A stretch of DNA of 64,000 nt, from contig NC_063022.1 of assembly GCF_020509005.1 (NCBI RefSeq), positions 2,542,001-2,606,000 on the forward strand, read 5' to 3'. Every line of letters starts with the position of its first letter. Positions within the stretch are counted from its first letter, which is position 1. The notes under the pieces are model-generated. The model worked only from the letters and a program-made list of their open reading frames with translations. It did not search any database and was not told where the DNA came from. Made by a program: the position numbers and the translations under genes. This document shows positions 32,233 to 42,267 of the stretch, in pieces. Source of the DNA: Fulvia fulva (taxonomy: Eukaryota; Ascomycota; Dothideomycetes; Mycosphaerellales; Mycosphaerellaceae).

Positions 32233-32999
32233 TAGGTTTTCTATGTCTAGGACGTTCCTCCTGTACAAGTAAGCCCTAAGCCCGATGTGTTCGGACCGGA
32301 TTTGGATTGTTACGCTTGCTTCTGCCCTTGTAAGGTCGCGGTATAGGAGGTAGTTGTGTCTCTAGAATGTTCGTAGGGCTAGGGGGCCTATTCTCGCTAG
32401 CGGGTTGCTGTTCCATTCCTGTTCCTACAGGTAGCCGGCTACCTACTCTACGAGGCTCTAGGACTTTCCCTTACTCCCCTTCTTTTCCCGGGTTCTTCGT
32501 TCCTCCTCCTCCCTCGCTAGCCACTCCGGCGTTCCTTATACTTTCCTAAAAACCCGTAAGTCGTCCCGCTTCTGACTCCTCCTTACGTACGGTCCTGTAT
32601 ATAGCCGGCTATATCTCTATACGATTCGTGCTGTCTTATCGTAGATAGTTTGCTGTACTGGGTACTCTATCGTCTTCGCCGTATATTAGATCCTCATCCC
32701 TTAGATATAGTAACGGATAGGTAGTATCCCGGTCTCCATCTCGGCTACTCTCGTCGGTATAGTCTTATACGCTCCGAGAATTCTCCTTAAGTTGCCTGCT
32801 TAGGTTCGATTAAGAGGCTATTCGATCCGTCGTAGCACTGGCTTATCGACTCCCCCCGTGCCCTAGATTTGTGCCCCGTAAAGCATCACTAGTCGAACGA
32901 TTGCTTTATACATTATTCTTGCTTTGTCGAAGGTCGCCCCCTACGTTGACTTAGTAAGACGTGTTATTGATGCCTCGTTTACTTATGCCCTATTCTAGG

Positions 33000-34150
33000 C
33001 CTTCAGAATCTATAGGTTCTAGCTTAGCTTCGGGTCTAGCTAGATTCCTAGTACTCGGAGTTCGGGGGAGGGCTTCGTCTCGTATCCCTAGATTATTATC
33101 GTTGCCTATATATTATAGTAGGTCCTCGCTTTACTAAAGTAGATCAGCTAGTATTTCTCTAGGGCAAAACGGACGCCGTAGCGTCTAGCCTAGTCCTCGT
33201 ATACTCTATATCTCTCCGTAAGTATTCTATAGTTTTCCTCCGTTATTACGGACTAGGCTAGGATGTTTGTGTCGTCTACAAAGCCTAACGCCGAAGTCTA
33301 AGGGGACATAAGTAAGGGGATAAGGTCGGCTATAAAGATTAGGAATAGGATCGAGGATAGCGTAGATCCTTAGGGGATTCCGGTCTCTACGTATACCCTA
33401 TCGGATTTATACCTCCCGATGACTATTCTCGTAGTCCTCTCTTTAAGGAAGGAGTATATAAATTTCGTGGCCTATACGGGGACTCCCTTCTGTTAGAGTA
33501 TATAGAGTAGTCTTTCGTAGGAGACGTTATCGAATGCTCCGGAGATGTCTAGGGAGAGTAGCGATGCTATTCTGTTCCGTCTATAGTGCTAGAGGGTTTG
33601 GATCTATTCGGTTATTAGTTCTATTACCGTAAGGGTTAAGCGGTTACTTCTCCCTCCTATCTACGTCTCCGGGAGGAAGTTATTCTCCTCGACTAGTTTT
33701 ATAAGTCTCTAGGCTACTACCTTCTCTAGGATCTTCCCTACTATATTTAGGAGCGCAATCGGTCTATATAACTTAAGCCTGTTATAGTCTTCCTTCTATA
33801 GCTTCCGGATGACTACTATTAGGGAGTCTCTATACGGCTTCGGATAGTAGCCTTTCCGTAGATAAGTAGTAAAGAGCTTAGCTAGGCTCGGGGCGATTTC
33901 CTCTTTATATTCCTTTAGTAGGAGGTTTAGGATTTTGTCGGGCCCTAGGGCCTTTCTTCCCTTAAGCTGTCCTATTACGGCCTTAACCTCGCCTAGCTAG
34001 ACTGTCTAGTATATGTCTAGTAGTTCCGGGAACGACGTGCCTACTATATCCGTTAGGTCCGCGTCGACTTATATTAAGAAGAAGTAGTCCGTAAACGCCT
34101 TCGCTTTTGCCTCCGGCGTTAACCTTAGCGTCCTCGTTATATCGACTATA
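33000..34150 (-). pseudogene. LINE reverse transcriptase domain, inactivated
   Basis: Minus-strand motifs in the right order: LDISGAFDNVS (motif A, about 33521-33553), TGIP-stop-GSTLS (motif B, about 33363-33390, where Gln is replaced by TAA) and GFVDDTN (motif C with the catalytic Asp pair, 33266-33285). Domain limits are approximate. Multiple stops prevent expression. Confidence 0.9.
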
Positions 34151-34699
34151 GGCGGGAAGTAAGGCGTCTTCTCTATCCCTCTAGCTCTCGCCTACCTCGC
34201 TAGTCACTACATCTAGTCAGGATTCTCTATTACGAGCCCGACCGTCGTTCTCTAGTCTAGCTGTTTGTCCCGACGTATCTAGGCTTTCTTAGCTTAGCTA
34301 GCCCTTTAGTATACGTCCTATATTACTTATATATGCTCCTTCGTCTACTCTCGTCTAGTCCTCCTCGCCTCCTTTACCCTTTCCGCGTACGCTAGGGTCT
34401 AGAATAGCTTCTGTCTTTAAGAAGGTCGAATGTAGGGTATATACCGACGAGCTACCTCCTATACGACTATCGTTATCCGTTCGGCTTCTTTGTCGAGCTC
34501 GGCTTCTTGTTCTACTTCTGTTCCCGCTTCTAGTCCCGTACTTGCTCTATTATCGTATAGTCGTACCGCTAGTTCGTCTCGGATTTCCTCCTACGGGGCC
34601 TTCTTCTAGTTTAGGCGTAGCTCCGCTATAGGTTCCTCCTCGACTCCTACCTCGATTATTATCTAGATCTAGATGTAGTCTAATCCTACTTCGAGTAAG

Positions 34700-35370
34700 A
34701 GGCTCGGGCGGCACTTGTCTAGTCTCGTTACTAGCTCTCTCGAGAGGAAGTATAGGTTAATCGTACTTACGCTTGATCTCGCCTTCTACGTCTCTATACC
34801 CTTTAGGGTCGCTAGTTCTATATCGCGGCTCGCGGTGATTTCTAGCAACTTGCCTCCTAGGTATACGTGTAGGGGGGTAAAGTCTAGACCCTATTACGGG
34901 TAGTGAAGGTTGAAGTCGCCTACTAGGACTTAGTATATATCCCCTTGTTTAAGTATCCGGTCTAGCGTAGCTAGGGTCCCTAGGTCTCTGCTCGTTCGTC
35001 CTTATAGGGGAGGGTTATAGACGTTATAGATTCGGACGGTTCCCTAGCCTATTGCTATTTCGATTGTCGTTATGTCCCCCTAGTAGCCCTCCGGCTATAG
35101 CACGACCTTCTATACTTCTGTGCTAATAGCCTTACTTACGTAGGTGCATGTTCTTAGGGTGTGTCCTATATCCCTACCGATTACCGTGTAGTATCGTTAG
35201 TCGTTACAGGTTGCCGGTTTACTTGTATATAGGTTAGTCTAAGGTTCCTATAGCGCTACGACATAGTGCTTTTAGTAGTCGAGTTCTTGTAGGAAGTGGA
35301 GTTAGACCTTATCTTTGCTTTTGTTGACGTTATACTATATAATAGTAAGGTTGTCCTGTACTACTATTAC
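34700..35370 (-). pseudogene. LINE APE-type endonuclease domain, inactivated
   Basis: Minus-strand motifs: YNVNKSKDKV-stop-LHFLQELD at the N-terminal edge (about 35280-35350), IYNVYNPPL (about 35007-35039) and GDFNLHYP (34898-34920), all typical of the exonuclease-endonuclease-phosphatase fold in LINEs. Interrupted by TAA/TAG codons. Confidence 0.88.
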
Positions 35371-36104
35371 GGGCTAGCTAGGATAATGTCTATAGGGGTG
35401 CTCCGGGCTTAGCAAGGAAGGAATCGTATTTAGTAAGCTAGCTACGAGATAAGGTGACAAGTCTTAACCGCGCTTTCCTACTTATCTAGCACTACCGTAT
35501 AGCCTCGTTTCGAGAGGTTAGCCCGGAGCAAAAGCTTCCCTCTACGCCCTCCCTCCCTGTTTGCTCCTTAAGCCAATATCCACCTCTATAGGCCTAAGCC
35601 CTTTAGTGCTCTCTATTGACCGACATGCGCATCCGTCCTCTCGGGCTATATAGATAGTGTTAGCCGTCGCTGCTAGTGTATACCACCCCCTAGGTTTTGA
35701 CGCCCTTCGCGTTACCGCAGCCTATCTCTAGAAAGCGGCCGTCTATGCCTCGCAGGTTTGCTCGGGGCACACACCACGCCGGGCAGCGTACTCCTTACGT
35801 TTCCACCTACTCACTAATATGAAGTTCCTTATCACCCTGCCCTCGATCCTCCCCGATCACAGAACCAATCTACTCGCATTGTACGTCTTTTCCCCGTCCT
35901 AACAGCCGTCTTTTCCTTGCTTAGGCTATCGTCTTTTCCTCGTCGCAATCTACTATGTCAGACTAGGTGCGTTGTGTAGCGGAACAGGCAGTGCCTCAGG
36001 CAAACCCCTCGTTCCTATACCGGGTGCTCAACAGGCCCTTACAGGCTTCGTCGCGTGTCCACCTACCCTCCGCATTGCCCGCTGGCAAACACTAGATTGT
36101 TTCG

Positions 36105-36159
36105 TAGTCCGCTCGACGCCGTCGCATAGTCCGCTCAGTTCTTGTTCTGTAGTCCGCTC
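36105..36159 (+). repeat. Three copies of TAGTCCGCTC at 22-23 bp spacing in the LINE 5' region
   Basis: Copies start at 36105, 36127 and 36150. A fourth, weaker CCCGCTCGG-like copy follows near 36180. They lie in the leader of the element, where some LINEs carry tandem promoter units. Confidence 0.6.
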
Positions 36160-36330
36160 GTCCAATGTTCGTCGCTCGGCCCGCTCGGTTTACGGTCTCC
36201 GGAGGTGAAAATTCTGCACTCACACTAGAGGTGTCCTGTCGAGCGTATAGGCCACGGTTCCGCGCCCTTCTTACACGTAGAAAGAAGAGGGACTCGCTCC
36301 CGACACGAGTACACGCTCGTCGGATGGTTT

Positions 36331-37676
36331 TTATACCCGTTTTGCTGGTAGTCCTCTGTTCGCCGCGGCTTCGCCTGCGTTGCGCGCCCGTCGCGCCCAC
36401 GACGCTCCAGCGTGAGAATACTTGGCTCTCTCGTAGCAAGACGAGAGGTTCGTAGCCGACACCACGTACAGGTGATTCTCGTCGTCGACCCCTTGGGTTA
36501 GATAGTCTTCACTGAGAGGGCGCCATTCTAGTTCAGCGCCCTGGGGATCAAAAGTTGCACCGCAGATTGGTACCCGTACAACAGAAGATTTTATGATGGT
36601 ATTCAGGAATGTCGCCAATGTTGACCATATGTTGGGATCGCAGTCCAGCTCGAAAAGTGCTGCCATGATCGGGACAGTAAAGAAACTCCCAATCCCGTGG
36701 AGCCTATCAGGCTGTTTATGAAGTGACTGCAATGCGTTCGAGTGAACTGTGCCGACTGTGTGGTCATGGCTCCGTGTGTATATTATTGTGCGATTTGTTG
36801 CGATGCGAGCTCCGGCATATTGGATGTTTTGCTCTTGAAGTAACGGCTCGCGGAGGGCCGCAAAAGATTCCCGCATGTTCGAGGACCCCAGAACACAAGT
36901 CAAAGACTTTGTGTACATACAAAGCTTTCGTAAGCTGGGTCGCTCCAAAATGGCAAGATGGTGGTATAGTCGCCAAATTGCAGGGCGATGTTCGGCTGCT
37001 GCAGTGTACCAGCGAGCTGCAACTCCACCCCAGGTCGCATGCGCCTCTTTCTCTTCCTCAACTGCCATGCGATAGCGTGCCAGGTCTCCCAAGCACTCTA
37101 TCCACGTGTCGGTAAACTCGGGAACGGTCTCGTACAGCAATGCCATCATTTGATAAGCCAAATAGATGAAAGCTAGTATGTATTCTTGACTTTCAGGCCT
37201 GCGATGTCGAGGCACCTGCCATTTGGTCAGATTCCACTGACGCAGCTTGGGTGAGGCTCGAGAAGAGCAGAACGACTCACCTCCAGGAAAGCGTGGATGC
37301 CGTGCTTCCACATCCTGGCAGGCATGCGGTAACTGGCCGCCAGCCTTCGTAAGGCATGTGTAGCAGACGGATGCTGGGTCGCCGTGAGGAAGTCGTGGTG
37401 CTTATATAGTAGAGTCCGGTGGAGGGCAATCAGTGCTTGCCATTGCTCTGGTCCCAATTGCGAGCTAGGGTCGGCGGCTCGAGCAGCATCAATGTTGATG
37501 CACTTAGCTTTTACCATCACAAGCCCAGCGTAGATACCTTTGACCTCTGCGGCAAGCTGTTCCTGCGAGATCGGGGTATTATCGGGCTGTATGATGGGAG
37601 TCCACCGTAGACTCGCATCTATATTCTCGTCCCTCATCCTCCTAACCAAGGCCGGAGCCTCTGTCAGGAGTGGCAT
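36331..37676 (-). pseudogene. Est1-type DNA/RNA-binding domain gene interrupted by the LINE
   Basis: Exon 1 (37676-37281) and exon 2 (from 37215) join over a 65-nt GTGAGT...GGCAG intron. The protein shows the fungal Est1-type domain: MWKHGIHAFLE, IYLAYQMMALLYETVPEFTD, TWIECLGDLARYRMAVEEE, ARWYTAAAEHRPAIWRLYHHLAIL and the YTKSLTC helix. This 14-3-3/TPR-like fold is shared with EST1/SMG proteins of telomere and RNA decay, but many lineage-specific fungal copies have no known role. The LINE entered at codon TAT-CTA-ACC-CAA-GG. The frame now runs 160 bp into the element and stops at 36331 with an unrelated Arg-rich tail, so only the last 18 or so native residues after the 14-bp duplication are lost. 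Whether the product works is unknown. Confidence 0.82.
36491..36504 (+). repeat. Right 14-bp target-site duplication of the LINE
   Basis: CCTTGGGTTAGATA, identical to 31771-31784; marks the 5' junction of the element with the Est1-type gene. Confidence 0.9.
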
Positions 37677-38153
37677 GTGTATTCGATGGTTATCGAAGCG
37701 ACACAGTGGCCGACTCTTGCTTTAAGCTTGCCTTGGATACGAAGCTTCCTGATATCGCAACCGTGATGCTGTTGTCGAATAATGTCACGACGATGGTCGA
37801 TGTTCAGCTCTTCTTGGAATGTCACGTTTGAAAGGATGTTGTTGCCGCTTTTTCGTGTCTCCTGGGTTGACCGCAGAAGAGATGCACAGCTCAGAACAGC
37901 CCGCACTGAGCTTCGTGGCAGTGTAAAGAGGGCGGCCAATGACGAAAATCCACGTTATTGGTTTCAGGTTCAGCTGGCGTCGTGCTGCAGCCCGGTCACC
38001 TCGCATCAGCTCATGTCGTTACAATGAGTGCCCTTTTGGCGAGTTTCTGAGGCGACCTGCGATCTTGACATTACCGTCGTGCGAAATGCTTTCAGTCTGA
38101 CCCAGAAAATATATCGGCATACGCTTCTACGAGTTCTCGGCAAGGAGAGCTGA
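37677..38153. other. Divergent intergenic region between the Est1-type and HET genes
   Basis: Upstream of both divergent genes. A missing first exon of the HET gene could lie here, but no ATG with a matching splice donor was found. Confidence 0.45.
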
Positions 38154-39446
38154 CTGAAGAAGAGAGTCAACTCAGCAGTCCAGAAAATAATTGCGGCAGT
38201 GCCAGCGACAAGGCGAACGATCTCCTCGGCAGGCACTCCATGCACCACGGAGTACTCGCGAGACTTGCAACGCGATTCGATAGCCTCCTACTACAAGCCG
38301 CTCGATGTCGAAGAGAAGGAGATCAGGATCTTGAAGTTATTGCCCGGCAGAGCCAGAGGCACCATAGAATGCGAGCTGCAGATCATCTCCCTTGCGAGTG
38401 AAGAGACCATCCCAGCATACGAGGCATTGTCCTACACCTGGGGAAATCTTGCAGAGGAGGAAGCTATCATGTTTGGGCATGAGCAACGACTGCGCATATC
38501 CCGCGAACTTGTTGAAATGCTTCGGAACCTTCGAGACGTGGTTGAGTCACGTCTTCTCTGGATAGACGCGCTATGCATCAATCAAGCAGATGAGAAGGAG
38601 CGGTATTCGCAGATTTTGCTGGTGGGCGATATATATCGTCACGCCTCCAAGGTACTCCTGTGCTACGGAAAAGGCGACAGTACGATCGAGCATGAAGACT
38701 GTGCCTCTGTCGACGGTCGCTGGCCCTGGGTTGGATATATCGACATCCGAAGCGCTATCACATGCTTGAGGGGACGGCCCTGGCGACTTTCGTGGTTGCT
38801 AGAAAAAGCAGCCTGCTTGGACATGTGGACCGATGTTCGTTACAAGCAGGTTTCCGGGCAGGATTCCATGTCGTGGGAGTCACAACCTCCGATGAAAAGG
38901 GCCATCTTGAAGCCGGGTATCCTGATGTTCACGCCGATACCTTTGCTGGTCATTCGCGATTATGCCACCGCTCGTGATCTGGGGCCGAAAATACCAATGT
39001 ATCTTCGGCAGTCTTCTGACTCCGACACATGGTCGTCAAGAGTGGTAAGCAATATGCAACTCTGGTGACAGAACACAAGTTGACCATGGCAGGCCGCGCA
39101 AAAGTACTGGATAGTCGAACCACCTCCAGAAATGTTCGCAGCCGCTACAATGACCTTCATCATTCTGCTGACCTGGCATCGCGGGCTCAACGAGAGATAT
39201 CCTGTGCAAAGCAAGATCATGGTGACCAGCGTAGCAGGCGGCATTCTACTAGGTGCCCTGCTAGACCTGTCAGTTTGCGCAAGCATGCTCAACCTCGTAC
39301 CGATCGCGGCATATCTTGCAGCGATTGCATCTGAGCTGATTATTGTCGCAAGTAGCAAGAAGAACACGATGAAGGATTCATCTGAGTCACGGTTGTGGCG
39401 GGTAGATGAGAAGCTGTTCCATATCGAAGCAAAGGATGGAGTGTGA
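38154..39446 (+). CDS. HET-domain protein with C-terminal membrane helices, start codon unresolved
   Basis: HET domains act in non-self recognition between fungal individuals. The frame opens after a TGA at 38151. Exon 38154-39044 and exon 39093-39446 join over a 48-nt GTAAGC...GGCAG intron in phase 0. HET motifs: YEALSYTWG, LLWIDALCINQADEKER, and QILLVGDIYRHASKVLLCYG. The family motif RPWxxRxWxxQE is weak here (RGRPWRLSWLLEKA). The second exon adds two or three hydrophobic helices (AAATMTFIILLTW, IMVTSVAGGILLGALLDLSV, IAAYLAAIASELIIVA). There is no in-frame ATG before the HET motif; the first (38469) would remove YEALSYTWG. Either a 5' exon is missing from my model or the start has been lost. 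Confidence 0.65.
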
Positions 39447-39828
39447 TGGAAGATGATGTTCAGTGTTTCGACCAACAAAGTTCTCTGGTGCCAGAGAAGG
39501 TGAGGTGCGGTGCGAAGCTGCCGAGGTGAAGTCGAATAAGGGCAATATGCACGTGATGGTGCGTGCTTGGAGTTGAAGTTGTATCTACAACTCGATGTCT
39601 CTCTCTTTCAGCTTGAAGCATTGCAGATACAACATAGCTTGAATCCTCAGACAGATCCCTATCCAAAAGTCCATCCATCCGCCTCCCGCATGCCAAGAAT
39701 ACCGCAATCCGTCTGCCGAGGTTACGTAGTGAATATCGCCGATCACCTGCTGAATGTATGTACTGCAACAGATCTAGAACCAACGTCTACATCCACAACT
39801 CACATCCCACGAAACCCACGAAACCACC
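39447..39828. other. Intergenic region between the HET and PEBP-like genes
   Basis: No supported coding frame. Presumed promoter of the PEBP-like gene. Confidence 0.45.
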
Positions 39829-40074
39829 ATGATCCTCCAAGCCCTCGCCATCGCGGCAGCAGCCCTTACGCCAACTCTCGCAATCCCACCGCCAGACTCC
39901 GGATTCCCAGAAGCTCCCAACGACACAGCCCTCACAGTTGCCTTCGACGCCGAGAGGCCCGACGGCGGCGTCATCGTCGACGAGGCAGCTCTCTACGGCA
40001 TCAACGTCACCGCAAACACTCCGCAACTCTTCGTAGATCCCACGAGCTACCAGTCCATCCAGGACTAAAATGTA

Positions 40075-40433
40075 GTGCTGGAGAGCCGGTGACCGTCTCA
40101 AGGAGGCGCGAAGGGTATACGCCTACATCGATAGCACCGCATCGATGGCACCGCATCAATAGTATCGCATTAGCCGTTACGGACCTATACTTTCGATTTC
40201 GCTCTTTTACGTAGGCAGTGTTTCAATACGCTCGTATCGTGTGTTGCGTTGTCGCATAAAGTGCAAGGTCGACGTATACAAATTTTGGTGTTCGAGCTCG
40301 AAATCCACTAGCGGGAGTATGCGTAGCCAATCATGAATTTCCGGATCCTTTATGACCAATAAGAGCTTGCGCTTCGAATTACAGTATCTCTCACCCGTAT
40401 ACAGGCGCCAAGCATTACGTGGCTCTCCAGCAC
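40075..40433. mobile_element. MITE-like insertion with 13-bp terminal inverted repeats
   Basis: GTGCTGGAGAGCC at 40075-40087 and its exact reverse complement at 40421-40433 bound 359 bp with no coding capacity. Subterminal GGCGC and GTATACG strings also occur in inverted orientation inside both ends. No clear target duplication is seen. It sits inside the broken PEBP-like gene. Confidence 0.6.
40127..40168 (+). repeat. Three 14-bp tandem repeats, third copy mutated by transitions
   Basis: Units ATCGATAGCACCGC, ATCGATGGCACCGC and ATCAATAGTATCGC. Relative to unit 1, unit 3 differs by one G-to-A and two C-to-T changes, the kind of change made by RIP. Located inside the TIR element. Confidence 0.7.
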
Positions 40434-41374
40434 TTGGTCTTCGTATGATTGTATTTATCGCTACGGGCGCTTTCCAGACACCTTCGCTCGCTGACGTCGT
40501 TGACCTACGGTCGCAAGCTCACTATGGTACGACTAGCGCTCGCTCTCGGTGCCTTCCAAGCTACCCTTCGCTTAACAATGGCGACTACACCATCATCATG
40601 GTAGACCCAGACGCCTCATACCCCGAGAATCCAACAAATCGGTTCATTCTCCATTGGATGCAGCCCAACATGACGCAAAGGGACGACGCAATGCCGGGTA
40701 CGCAGAGGAGTCTCGAGAATGCTACGCAGCCGGTTGTGGAGTATCGCCGTCCCTCTCCTCCTACCAATTCCTCTGCGCATCGGTATACTGTTTATGCGTT
40801 CCAGCAGCCGATGGATTTCACGATTCCGCAGCAGTGGGAAGGTCTGAGTAATTCTAATCGGAGCAGGTTCAACCTCACGAGCTTTATTGCTGATACGGGA
40901 TTGGGAGAGCCGGCGGCGGCGAATTACTTCTATGTTAGTAATCAGACAGATGTGCCGGGGAACTTCACAGCGGCGCCTGGGGGGATGTATCCGGGTGGTG
41001 ATGGGACTGCTGCGACGAGTGGGGATCCGTATAGGCCTACTGGGAGTGCGGCGGGCGGAAGCAGTGATAGTGTGGGAGTTCGAGTAGTTCGGCTGGCGCG
41101 GCGGTGGTTACGGGGTTGGGGAGTATCGTGGGTGCTGGGTTGGTGGGATTCGCTGCTCTCATGTAAATAGTGTGCAGGATGGACCGTATCGCCTGGACTA
41201 CGGTGCCTCATCATCAATGCTTTCTCATTCGTTGGGTATCATCTAATTTGTACGCCTTTTCCATGCCGTGCTCCTCTCAGTTCAGTTCAGTCAAAACGCC
41301 TGGCAACTCCTCGCCCCTTCGCTCGCCGTTGTGTTTATGCTTTTGCTCGCTTCGTCGTCTGTCGCTTTCTCTGC

Positions 41375-41661
41375 TCATTTGAACTCGTTTGGCCAGCACT
41401 TCTCCTTGGGCCACTGGTCGTTGTGGGTGTCGGCGTGCTGTTCGAGGATCTTGAGGTTGGTGTTGTCCTGGGTAACTGTCAAAGATACCTCGCCGTCGGT
41501 CATCAATCAAGTCTTACGAGTTCTTTGCGGCAGTAGGCGCAGATTGACTTTGGCTTGGCTGCCTTGACTGGGGTGCCGTTGGCCAGGACTGGAGCACGAG
41601 TTCCTGCTGCGTCGGCCTTCTTCTGCTCCTTGCGGACGCGGTCTTTCTTGCTGATAGGCAT
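41375..41661 (-). CDS. Small zinc-finger protein (78 aa)
   Basis: Two exons, 41661-41518 and 41467-41375, separated by a 50-nt GTAAGA...CCCAG intron. The first exon is basic (MPISKKDRVRKEQKKAD). The join completes a single C2H2-like finger: CAYCRKEL-DNTNLKILEQHADTH, followed by WPKEKCWP at the C-terminus. This layout is that of the short eukaryotic proteins with one At2g23090-type zinc finger, present across fungi and plants with no firm function. It appears intact, unlike its neighbours. An earlier acceptor 14 bp upstream would shift the frame and lose the finger. Confidence 0.85.
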
Positions 41662-42267
41662 CTTGGCGAGGTGGTATGCGATTGGGAAGAAGTTGTTGGT
41701 GGTGTGTGAAGTGCCTTTGGTAAGTGGAGCACGTGAGAAGATAGTGGAGCACGCGTCGAGAAGTGGAAGAAAATGGCTCTCGCTAGCGTGAAATTCGCTG
41801 ACTAAATCTAGTTTCACTTCGGCAAGTGAAGGCTGCATTTCTTTCTCCCCATCAACACTTCGCTCATGTCCCATGCTGTACCACCCTCTACAGACCCCTA
41901 ATGCTCCCTTGCTATCAGGGCCAGCGCCGGCTTGGACACCAATTGTGTAGACCTTGGAGTGCGGTCCTGCCACGCCTCACAATCACGATGCTGGTCAGCG
42001 GCCTCGATGTCATTCGAGATGCGGCTCAGAAAGCTCGCGGTGCACCATGGTCTCTATGCTCAGCTGATTGTTGACAAGCACAAAGACAGAATTTCCTCCA
42101 CGAGAGACGATCATGTGGATCATGCTCAGTAACAAGGCCAAGTGCATCATGATGTGGCTTTGCCGAGTTCACCAACGCCTGAGACTGCCCTGTTGCCCTT
42201 TCGATCGTCAAAGTCACAGACATCAAAACGAGACCTGTCAAACGAGGAGAGACAAGCCGCGAACAAA
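41662..42267. other. Divergent intergenic region between the zinc-finger and ankyrin genes
   Basis: The ankyrin frame is open back to 42142 but only via a GTG. An unrecognised first exon could lie here. No other gene seen. Confidence 0.4.

Larger units (their letters stand above)
31785..36490 (-). mobile_element. RIP-mutated non-LTR retrotransposon (LINE, Tad1-like)
   Basis: A 4,706-bp element between 14-bp direct repeats. Minus-strand order from the 5' side is a leader and possible ORF1 remnant (36.5-35.4 kb), an APE-type endonuclease, a reverse transcriptase and a C-terminal CCHC-like knuckle near 32.2 kb. The 3' end at 31785 is AT-rich. Reading frames are full of TAA/TAG where Gln codons belong, and CpA/TpG dinucleotides are nearly absent: in 33301-33420 I find one CpA and no TpG. 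CpG sites remain. This is the footprint of repeat-induced point mutation. No LTRs are present. The copy is dead. An RNase H domain is not evident. The clade name is from remembered motif style and is the least certain part. Confidence 0.92.
39829..41166 (+). pseudogene. PEBP-like secreted, probably GPI-anchored protein gene, disrupted
   Basis: PEBP-family proteins bind phospholipids or inhibit proteases (TFS1-like). The 5' part (39829-40068) encodes a signal peptide (MILQALAIAAAALTPTLA) and the first PEBP strand region, ending at TAA after SYQSIQD. The family core resumes at about 40570: NGDYTIIMVDPDASYPENP, then FILHWMQPNM, and YTVYAFQQP. Between them lie roughly 500 bp of foreign-looking sequence with a TIR element. 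Near 41070 the frame is off by one: the shifted frame reads SSSSSAGAAVVTGLGSIVG and a hydrophobic end with ATG-TAA at 41161-41166, a normal GPI signal. The unshifted frame gives an Arg/Trp-rich tail. Two independent lesions argue for a pseudogene. A very long intron could explain only the first. Confidence 0.75.

Noticed and set aside
31785..36490. LTR retrotransposon or endogenous virus
   Set aside because: No long terminal repeats, protease or integrase; the endonuclease is of the APE type and the target duplication is 14 bp, both LINE features.
36331..36490. The Arg-rich C-terminal tail of the Est1-type frame as native protein
   Set aside because: It lies to the left of the target-site duplication, within the LINE, and an alternative in-phase tail exists on the other side of the insertion.
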